From assembly GCF_001942405.1 (NCBI RefSeq), contig NZ_MKKA01000059.1:62001-126000 (forward strand): 64,000 nucleotides of DNA, read 5' to 3'. The notes below the pieces were generated by a model. It ran no database searches and had not been told where the DNA came from. It saw only the letters and a program-made list of their open reading frames with translations. The stretch comes from Ornithinimicrobium sp. CNJ-824 (GTDB taxonomy: Bacteria > Actinomycetota > Actinomycetes > Actinomycetales > Dermatophilaceae). Below, piece by piece: positions 56,297 through 64,000 of the stretch (the first letter of the stretch is position 1; the number at the start of each line of letters is the position of its first letter). The position numbers were made by a program, and so were the translations under genes.

Positions 56297-56302
56297 TACC
56301 AT
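56297..56302 (+). promoter_or_regulatory. -10 hexamer TACCAT for aroG
   Basis: TACCAT ends seven bases before GTG 56310, which supports that codon, not ATG 56301, as the start of a leaderless message. Confidence 0.45.
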
Positions 56303-56309
56303 GGTGCGG

Positions 56310-57673
56310 GTGAGCACCGACACCACCGGCCTGACCGCGGCCCCCGGGGCTGCCATCGACTGGCCCGACCTCCCGGCCAAGCAGCAGCCCAGCTACGACC
56401 CGGCCGAGCTCGCGCACGTCCTCTCGGTGCTGGGGACCTATCCGCCGCTGGTGTTCGCCGGCGAGGCGGACCTGCTGCGGGAGCGGATGGCCGCCGTCGC
56501 CGCGGGCCGGGCCTTCACGCTGCAGGGCGGCGACTGCGCCGAGACCCTGGCCGACGTCACCGGCCCCAACATCCGGGACCGCATCAAGACGATCCTGCAG
56601 ATGGCGGTCGTGCTGACCTACGGCGCCGGGACGCCCGTCGTCAAGGTCGGCCGGATGGCCGGGCAGTTCGCCAAGCCGCGCAGCCGGGACGACGAGACCC
56701 GCGGCGGGGTCACCCTGCCGGCCTACCGGGGCGACATGGTCAACGGCTTCGAGTTCACCCCCGAGGCGCGGCGTCACGACGCGACCGGCTGCTGCGGGCC
56801 TACCACGCCAGCTCGGCGACGCTGAACCTCGTGCGCGGCTTCACCAGCGGCGGGTTCGCCGACCTGCGCAGCGTGCACGCCTGGAACAAGGGCTTCATCC
56901 AGGGCCCGGCGCAGAAGCGCTACGAGCAGATGGCCCACCAGATCGACCGGGCCGTCCGCTTCCTGGAGGCCTCCGGCGTCGCCGACGCCGAGGAGATGCG
57001 CCGGGTGGAGTTCTTCTCCGCCCACGAGGCGCTGGTGCTGGACTACGAGCGGCCGATGGTGCGCCGCGACCACCGCACCGGGCTGCTCTACGACACCGCC
57101 AGCCACTTCGTCTGGGTGGGCGAGCGCACCCGTGACCTCGACGGTGCGCACATCGACTTCGTCTCCCGGGTGCAGAACCCGGTCGGGGTCAAGCTCGGGC
57201 CGACGGCCGACCGCGACACCGTGCTGGCCCTCATGGACAAGATCGACCCCGAGCGCACCCCCGGCCGGCTGACCTTCATCACCCGGATGGGGGCCGACCA
57301 GATCCGCGACGTGCTGCCCGCCCTGCTCACCTCCCTCGGCGAGGAGGCGCACCGGGTCAGCTGGGTCTGCGACCCGATGCACGGCAACACCTTCACCTCC
57401 CCCAGCGGGCACAAGACCCGGCGGTTCGAGGACGTCGTGGAGGAGGCGCGCGGCTTCTTCGCCGCGCACGCCGAGGCCGGCACCCACCCCGGCGGCATCC
57501 ACGTCGAGCTCACCGGCAACGACGTCACCGAGTGCGTCGGCGGGGTGCACCCCGTCGACCTGGACGACCTGGGCCTGCGCTACGAGACGCTGTGCGACCC
57601 GCGGCTGAACCACCAGCAGAGCCTGGAGCTGGCCTTCGTCGTCGCCGAGATGCTCGAGCGGGGCGTCCACTAG
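56310..57673 (+). CDS. aroG: 3-deoxy-7-phosphoheptulonate synthase, class II, one frame break
   Basis: About 454 residues; first step of the shikimate pathway, joining phosphoenolpyruvate and erythrose 4-phosphate. Class II features: [54 protein letters not shown] and [15 protein letters not shown]. The frame breaks at about 56782 (PEARRHDA then [10 protein letters not shown]), one base missing. In relatives this enzyme is feedback-inhibited by aromatic amino acids and may bind chorismate mutase. It is followed without gap by the aldolase gene. Confidence 0.94.
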
Positions 57674-58734
<1,061 letters not shown>

Positions 58735-58748
58735 GGGGAGGGACGGCG

Positions 58749-59347
58749 GTGACGGGGGACGGCACGGCCGCGGGGCAGGGGCCGGACCTGCCGCCCGGCC
58801 AGCGGCCGGCCGGTCGCTGGCTGGCCTCCCACTACGGCAAGGTCCCCCAGGTCGACGGGGAACGCTGGCGGCTGACCGTGCGCGGTGCCACCGCCGACGG
58901 GGGTCTGACCGTCCTGGACCGGGGCATGCTGGCACAGATGAAGTTCGTCGAGGTGGCCGCCGCGCTGCACTGCGTCGACCGGCACAGCGTGACCGGCCTG
59001 CGATGGGGCGGCGTCCGGCTGGCCGACGTCGTGGCGGCCGCACCGCCGGAGGAGGGCGCCCACCACGTGCTGCTGGCGGCCTCCCGCGGTTACTCCTCGG
59101 CCGTCCTCCTGGAGGACCTGCTGGCCCCCGACGCCTGCTCGCCACGCACGTCGACGGGCAGCCGCTGACCCGTGAGCACGGCTGGCCCGCGCGGGTCGTG
59201 CTCCCGCACCTCTACGGGTTCAAGGCGCCGAAGTGGATCGCCGAGATCAGCTACCACCACACGGCGCAGCAGGGCTACTGGGAGGCCCGGGGCTGGCACC
59301 CCCGCGGCCGGGTGGCCCTCGAGGAGCGCTGGGCCCACCAGGGCTGA
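58749..59347 (+). CDS. Sulfite-oxidase-like molybdopterin-binding protein, one frame break
   Basis: About 199 residues, only the molybdopterin domain of the sulfite oxidase superfamily. The likely Mo-binding Cys is in AALHCVDRHS; then LRWGGVRLADVV, ARVVLPHLYGFKAPKWI and GYWEARGWHPRG are family-typical. No Tat leader or dimerisation domain is seen, so it is probably cytoplasmic. The frame breaks at about 59133 (LAPDA then LLATHVDGQPL), one base missing. GTG start 14 bases after the aldolase. The substrate is unknown. Confidence 0.8.
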
Positions 59348-59350
59348 GGC

Positions 59351-61396
59351 TCACACGACGGCGAGCACGACCTCGGTCCCCGGGGCCACCTCGGTGCCCG
59401 GCTCGACGGACTGCTCGCGGACGGTGCCGAAGAACCCGCCGCGCACGTCCTCGCGCACGACCGTCAGCCCCAGCCCGGTCAGCTCCTCCTCCGCCGTGGA
59501 GAACTGCCGGCCCACGACGTCGGGCACCTCGACCAGCTCGGGGCCCTGGGAGAGGACCAGCCGCACGGTCGTGCCCCGCTCGACCTGCGCCGGGCCGGGC
59601 GACTGGCTGACGACCGCGCCCTCGGGCACCTCGTCGTCGAAGACGCGGTCGGGGGAGACCTCGACGAGGAGCCCGGCGCCGGTGAGCGCGTCCCGGGCCT
59701 CCTGCTCGGTCCGCCCGGTCACGTCGGGGACGTCGACCGGCGCGGGGCCGTCGGAGACGACGACGGCCACGGCGGTCCCGGGCGGCTGCTGCGTGCCCAC
59801 GTCGGGGTCGGAGGCCAGGACCGTCCCCGCCGGGACCGTCTCGTCGAACCGGCCGGTGCGCCCGCCGAGCTGCAGACTGGCCTCCTCCAGCGCCTGCGTC
59901 GCCTCGTCCACGGTCAGCCCGACCAGGCGCGGCACGGCATACCTCTCCGGGCCCTGGGAGACCACGAGCCGCACGTCGGTGCCGTGCCGCAGCTCGCTGC
60001 CGGGGGCGGCGTCGGCCGAGACGACGGTCCCGGCGGGCACCTCCTCGGAGAAGTCGCGCTCCACCACCGGGTCCAGCTGGCGCGCGTCCAGCGCGGCGCG
60101 GGCCTCGTCCTCGGTCAGCCCGACGACGGTCGGCATCGCCGAGTGCACGGCCGGCCCCTCGGTGAGGTACCAGAAGCCGTACGCCCCGCCGGCACCCAGC
60201 ACGAGGAGCAGCAGCGCGAGCACCCAGGCGGCGGCCCCTCCCCGCCGCCGCCTCCGGTCGGTCCCGGCCGTCGGAGGGTATGCCGTCGCGCCCCGGTCGG
60301 TGCCGCGGGCGCCGCGACGGGCGGGCCTGGGGGCACGGTTGCCGCGGGTCCGGGCGTAGTGGCCCTCGGGCGCCCCGGTGATCTGCCGGGTCGCGTCCGC
60401 CGGCTGCAGACCCATGACCTGGGTCGCGTCCGCCGGGTCCGTCGGCGTGCGGCCGGTCCCGGGAGGGCCCGACGCGGCGCGGACGGCGACCGGGACGGTG
60501 GCGTCGGGCGGGGAGGGCGGCAGCGCCGGGACGGCGTCGAGCTCCTCGTCCGACAGGCTCCGGCGCAGCGAGCGCAGCTCGGTGAGCAGCCAGCCGGCGT
60601 CGGGCGGCCGGTCGGCCGGCTCGGTCGCCGAGGCACGCAGGAGGAGGTCTTCCACGGAGGCCGGGGCCGAGGGCACGAGGTCGCGCAGGCGGGGGGCGCC
60701 GACGTGCACGTGCTCGTAGGCCACCCGCAGGGGGTCCTGGCCGGGGAAGGCCTTGCGGCCGGTGAGCAGCTCGAGGAGGAGCAGACCCACGGCATACACG
60801 TCGGTGCGGGCGTCGGCGCGCCCGTGCTCGACCTGCTCCGGGGCGAGGTAGGCGGCCGTGCCCCAGAGCACCTCGGTGGTCCTTGCGTCGGCCACGTCCA
60901 GCCGGGCGAGGCCGAAGTCGGCCACCTTGACCGTGCCGCCGCGGCCGAGGAGGACGTTCTCAGGCTTGACGTCCCGGTGGACGAGGCCCTCCTCGTGGGC
61001 GGCGGCCAGCGCCTGGACGACGGGCTCGACCAGGCGGAGCGCGGCCCGCAGGGACAGCGGCGCGTGCTCGTCGATGACGTCGCGCAGGGTCCGGCCCTCC
61101 ACCAGCTCCATCGCCAGGAAGACGACGCCGTCGTCCCGGCCCTGGTCGTAGACCGGGACCACGTGCGGGTGGGAGAGCCGGGCGGCGGTGCGGGCCTCCA
61201 CGACGAACCGGCCGACGAACTGCTCGTCGGCCGCCAGGTCGGGGCGCATGACCTTGAGCGCGACCGGGCGGTCCAGGCGCAGGTCGCGGGCCCGGTAGAC
61301 GGTGGCCATCCCGCCCGTGGCGAGCACGTCCTCCACCCGGTAGCGGGCGTCGACGACCCGTCCGAGGACGTGGTCGTGGTCGGTGGACGTGCTCAC
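59351..61396 (-). CDS. pknL: PASTA-domain Ser/Thr protein kinase
   Basis: 681 residues. The kinase domain has GGMATVY, Lys48 (ALKVMRP), HRDVKPEN at 140 and ADFGLA at 159. A long linker leads to one membrane helix (about 388-410) and four outer PASTA domains (about 420-485, 486-552, 553-618, 619-681) that would sense peptidoglycan fragments. Neighbours aroG, the Rv2175c-like gene and idsA point to PknL of mycobacteria (order from memory). In M. tuberculosis PknL phosphorylates Rv2175c, whose homologue lies at 62.9 kb. Confidence 0.93.
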   Translation of the reverse strand: MSTSTDHDHVLGRVVDARYRVEDVLATGGMATVYRARDLRLDRPVALKVMRPDLAADEQFVGRFVVEARTAARLSHPHVVPVYDQGRDDGVVFLAMELVEGRTLRDVIDEHAPLSLRAALRLVEPVVQALAAAHEEGLVHRDVKPENVLLGRGGTVKVADFGLARLDVADARTTEVLWGTAAYLAPEQVEHGRADARTDVYAVGLLLLELLTGRKAFPGQDPLRVAYEHVHVGAPRLRDLVPSAPASVEDLLLRASATEPADRPPDAGWLLTELRSLRRSLSDEELDAVPALPPSPPDATVPVAVRAASGPPGTGRTPTDPADATQVMGLQPADATRQITGAPEGHYARTRGNRAPRPARRGARGTDRGATAYPPTAGTDRRRRRGGAAAWVLALLLLVLGAGGAYGFWYLTEGPAVHSAMPTVVGLTEDEARAALDARQLDPVVERDFSEEVPAGTVVSADAAPGSELRHGTDVRLVVSQGPERYAVPRLVGLTVDEATQALEEASLQLGGRTGRFDETVPAGTVLASDPDVGTQQPPGTAVAVVVSDGPAPVDVPDVTGRTEQEARDALTGAGLLVEVSPDRVFDDEVPEGAVVSQSPGPAQVERGTTVRLVLSQGPELVEVPDVVGRQFSTAEEELTGLGLTVVREDVRGGFFGTVREQSVEPGTEVAPGTEVVLAVV

Positions 61397-61448
61397 GTCG
61401 CCACTGTACGGAGCACGAAGCCCCGACCGTGGGAGGTCGGGCCGGGGC

Positions 61449-62741
61449 TCAGATGCGCTTCATGAGGGCGGTGATGTTGCGCACGTACTGCTCGGTGTCG
61501 GGGAACAGGCCGTGCTCGCGGACGCTGGCCAGGCCCTGGTAGTAGCCGCCGATGGCGTCCTCGCGGGTGTCGGCCGCGCGCAGCAGCGTGCGCATGATGA
61601 CCACCCCGGCCTCGACGTTGTCCTCCGGGTCGAGCAGGTTCAGCTCGCGCCCGATGAGGGAGCTGGCCCACTCGCCCGAGCTGGGGATGACCTGCATGGC
61701 GCCGATGGCGTTGGCGGGCGAGACGGCCCGCTGGTTCCAGCCCGACTCCTGGTAGGACAGCGCCAGCATGAGCGTGGGGTCGACGCCGTGCCGGCGGCTG
61801 GTCTCGGTGATCAACGCCTTGATCTGGGCCGCGGAGGGCACCTCGACTCCGGCGAGGTAGTCCCGGTTGGCCGCGGCGGACCGGGCCACCCCGTCGCTGT
61901 AGCGGTAGTGCAGGAAGGTGTCCTCGACCTTCTCGCCCTTGCGGTAGTCGCCGACCGAGCTCTCGTCGTAGGCACGGGTGGGAGCGGCCTTCTTCGGGGC
62001 GGAGGGGGCGGGAGCGGGGGCGGCCTGGCCGGAACCCCCGGTGCCGGGCAGGCGCAGCGTCTGTCCGGGGTGGATGAAGGCCGAGCTGGAGATGCCGTTG
62101 GCCCCGGCCAGGGCGGAGGCCGTGGTGCCGTTGCGGTGGGCGATGCCCCACAGGGTGTCGCCGGCGCGCACGGTCACCGTGCCGCCGGCCGAGGAGGACG
62201 ACGCCTTCGGGGCCGACGTCGTGGGGGACGACGTCTTCGGCGACGGCTTGGGACGGTCGGCGGTGCTCGAGGTCGAGGTCCGTGCCGTCGAGGAACCCGG
62301 CAGGGTGAGGACCTGGCCGGGGTAGATGAGCCGGGAGTTGGTGATGCTGTTGGCCGACACGAGCGTCTCGACGGTGGTCCCGTGACGCAGGGCGATCTGC
62401 GACAGGGTGTCCCCGGAGCGGACCGTCACCGTGCCGGAGGCGGCCCGGGGGGTGCTCCGCGCCGGAGCTGGTGCCGGCACCGCGGCCCCCTCGCGCGGGA
62501 TGACCAGGGTGGCCCCGGGCAGGATCCACCGGCCGCCCTGGCTCAGCCCGTTGGCCCGCACGACCGCTTCCGGGCTGACGCCGTGCCGGGCGGCGATGCC
62601 GTAGACCGTGTCGCCCGAGCGCACGGTGTAGGTGGTCCTGGTCGTTGTCGCCGTGGTCAGCTCGGAGGTGTGCAGGGCGGTGGGGGCGTAGGCCATGGCC
62701 GGCAGGTCGGCAGGTGGCATGGCGGCGAAGAGCGGGCTCAC
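61449..62741 (-). CDS. LysM-containing lytic transglycosylase
   Basis: 430 residues. Three LysM peptidoglycan-binding repeats (each TVRSGDT or TVRAGDT followed by about 40 residues) are joined by Ser/Thr/Pro linkers. A C-terminal SLT domain has the catalytic Glu in LALSYQESGWNQ and NAIGAMQVIPSS. GTG 62741 is favoured by a GGAGG seven bases upstream. With that start no clear signal peptide is present, odd for a wall enzyme; the open frame extends to 62891, so a leader may be lost through a sequence error. It lies upstream of pknL on the same strand. Confidence 0.8.
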   Translation of the reverse strand: MSPLFAAMPPADLPAMAYAPTALHTSELTTATTTRTTYTVRSGDTVYGIAARHGVSPEAVVRANGLSQGGRWILPGATLVIPREGAAVPAPAPARSTPRAASGTVTVRSGDTLSQIALRHGTTVETLVSANSITNSRLIYPGQVLTLPGSSTARTSTSSTADRPKPSPKTSSPTTSAPKASSSSAGGTVTVRAGDTLWGIAHRNGTTASALAGANGISSSAFIHPGQTLRLPGTGGSGQAAPAPAPSAPKKAAPTRAYDESSVGDYRKGEKVEDTFLHYRYSDGVARSAAANRDYLAGVEVPSAAQIKALITETSRRHGVDPTLMLALSYQESGWNQRAVSPANAIGAMQVIPSSGEWASSLIGRELNLLDPEDNVEAGVVIMRTLLRAADTREDAIGGYYQGLASVREHGLFPDTEQYVRNITALMKRI

Positions 62742-62908
62742 GGGGGAGACCTCCGGGACAGGGGAGTGCGGGTGGGACGACCGGTGCCACAGGGTGTGCA
62801 GAGACCCAGGGGAAGGACCGTGAACACTGAGGCACGAGGGACAGTACTCGCTTCCGGGACGCCGCACCACCCTGACGGCGTGTCGATCCATGTGATTGAC
62901 TAGAAGAT

Positions 62909-63271
62909 GTGGTAAATGGCACCGATGTAATTCCGACCGACGACTGGCTCAGCGTCCCCGAGATCATGGAGCGGACGGGCGCTCCCCTGCTCACCGTGCG
63001 GCGCTGGCTGCAGGACCGTGAGCTGATCGGGCTGCGCAGGGGGCCGAACAACGCCGTCATGGTCCCCGCCGGCTTCCTCGACGACGACGGTCCCCTGGGC
63101 CCGCTGCGGGGCACGATCACCGTGCTCGCCGACGGCGGGATGAGCGACGAGGAGATCATCGGGTGGCTGCACCGGCCCGACGACAGCCTGCCCGGCGGCA
63201 GCCCGGTCGCCTCGCTGCACGCCGGGGCCAAGACCGAGGTCCGGCGTCGGGCCCAGGAGGAAGCCTTCTAG
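62909..63271 (+). CDS. Rv2175c-family DNA-binding protein
   Basis: 120 residues. A winged-helix-like N-terminal part, DDWLSVPEIMERTG then LLTVRRWLQDRELIGLRRG, looks like a MerR/excisionase type DNA-binding domain; the C-terminal half is helical (ISDEEIIGWL-like MSDEEIIGWLHRPDD). In M. tuberculosis the homologue Rv2175c is a substrate of PknL, and the threonines near the N-terminus here could play that role (inference). GTG start, no ribosome site, so leaderless translation is possible. Confidence 0.85.
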   Translation: MVNGTDVIPTDDWLSVPEIMERTGAPLLTVRRWLQDRELIGLRRGPNNAVMVPAGFLDDDGPLGPLRGTITVLADGGMSDEEIIGWLHRPDDSLPGGSPVASLHAGAKTEVRRRAQEEAF

Positions 63272-63301
63272 CCAGGAGGGGGCGACCGGCCCGGCCCGGG
63301 C

Positions 63302-64000
63302 TCAGAGGTGCCGGTCGGTGCAGATGACGACCAGCTCGGCCAGGGCCGCCGCGGCGACGTCGTCCAGGTCGGGCGCCGACCCCAGGGCCTCCAGGGAGGC
63401 CCGCGCGGCGGCGTCGATCATCTCCTCGGTGCGGGCGAGGGCGCCGCTGTCGCGCAGCACCCGCCGGCAGGCCTCGACCGTGGCCTCGTCGAGGTCGGGG
63501 TCGCCCAGGCTGGCGGCGAGCAGCTCGGCCCCCGGTTCGTCGGCCAGCTCCAGCGCGTGCGCCACGAGCACGGTGTGCTTGCCCTCCCGCAGGTCGTCCC
63601 CCGCGGGCTTGCCGGTGTGCCCGGGGTCGCCGAAGACGCCCAGGACGTCGTCCCGCAGCTGGAAGGCCTCGCCCAGCTGGGCGCCGTACTCGGCGAGCGC
63701 GGCCAGGAGCCCGGGGCCGGCGTCCCCCGCGCGGGCGCCGACGAGCAGGGGCTGCTGCACCGAGTAGCGGGCGCTCTTGTAGCGGATGACCGTGCGGGAG
63801 CGTTCGACCCGTTCGGCGTAGCCCAGGTCGGCCCACCCCACCACGGCCTCGAGCATGTCGAGGAACTGGCCGCCCATGAGCTGGGTCCGCATCCGGTCGA
63901 ACTCGGGGCGGGCCCGGGTCAGGGCGTCGACGGGCAGGCCACTCGTGGAGAAGAGCTCGTCGGTCCAGTTCAGGCACAGGTCGCCGGCGAGGATCGCGGC
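63302..64000 (-). CDS. idsA: Polyprenyl diphosphate synthase, 3' part
   Basis: The last 233 residues of a trans-isoprenyl diphosphate synthase, cut by the window end. GGQFLDMLEAV, VIRYKSARYSVQQPL and the second aspartate region FQLRDDVLGVFGD, followed by GKPAGDDLREGKHTVL, are typical of actinobacterial IdsA enzymes. The first DDxxD motif should lie just upstream, outside the window. The enzyme makes C15-C20 or longer prenyl diphosphates for quinones or carotenoids; chain length cannot be read here. The position matches idsA2 near pknL. Confidence 0.92.
   Translation of the reverse strand, partial: AAILAGDLCLNWTDELFSTSGLPVDALTRARPEFDRMRTQLMGGQFLDMLEAVVGWADLGYAERVERSRTVIRYKSARYSVQQPLLVGARAGDAGPGLLAALAEYGAQLGEAFQLRDDVLGVFGDPGHTGKPAGDDLREGKHTVLVAHALELADEPGAELLAASLGDPDLDEATVEACRRVLRDSGALARTEEMIDAAARASLEALGSAPDLDDVAAAALAELVVICTDRHL

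Overview
The window is about 73% GC, uses many GTG starts, and has TAnnnT promoter hexamers placed just upstream of start codons. It carries typical actinobacterial genes: a class II DAHP synthase, PASTA kinase, qcrCAB plus ctaCDEF, a probable mycothiol-linked hydroquinone reductase, and DUF4191, DUF3043 and DUF5302 proteins. It is a chromosomal segment of a high-GC Gram-positive actinobacterium; by general appearance I would guess the Intrasporangiaceae/Ornithinimicrobiaceae neighbourhood (inference). No rRNA, tRNA, CRISPR array, insertion sequence or replication origin was seen.

Layout. 0-1.6 kb: 3' part of dnaE, starting inside an intein. 1.7-7.6 kb: a helical protein, a lipoprotein, oligopeptidase B, a HIT protein, an eRF1-like (baeRF) protein and a hydroxyacyl-CoA dehydrogenase. 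7.7-16.1 kb: glnA, an RDD protein, an LTA-synthase-like sulfatase, DUF4191, lipA, an ABC exporter and lipB. 16.3-25.6 kb: a membrane kinase, a TIGR01777 epimerase, E2 acyltransferase, dihydrolipoyl dehydrogenase, leucyl aminopeptidase and gcvT. Lipoate synthesis (lipA, lipB) thus lies close to lipoate users (sucB, lpd, gcvT).

25.7-34.1 kb is the accessory part. It holds a LuxR regulator divergent from one or two tiny secreted-peptide genes, a CobU-like protein without its P-loop lysine, DUF937 and DUF3043 proteins, a dipeptidase, a hydroquinone reductase with a decayed copy of its own 3' end, and two Tat-leader surface proteins, one in visibly AT-richer DNA. 34.2-49.6 kb: trpS, glycerate kinase, erpA, aat and the bc1-aa3 respiratory supercomplex in two operons (ctaC-ctaD-ctaF and ctaE-qcrC-qcrA-qcrB) flanking trpD and an orphan receiver protein. 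Then come a zincin-like protein, an Lrp-type sensor and a DEDDh/GIY-YIG nuclease. 49.7-64 kb: an acyl-CoA ligase, two ROK kinases, an EEP-fold protein, plsC, aroG, threonine aldolase, a sulfite-oxidase-like protein, pknL, a LysM transglycosylase, an Rv2175c-type DNA-binding protein and idsA.

From glnA to idsA the order largely matches what I recall of Mycobacterium tuberculosis Rv2220 down to Rv2173, so the accessory block stands out as an interruption. Many genes, including essential ones, carry single-base frame breaks, nearly all equal to one missing base. I read these as sequence errors, not real pseudogenes, and annotate the genes across the breaks.
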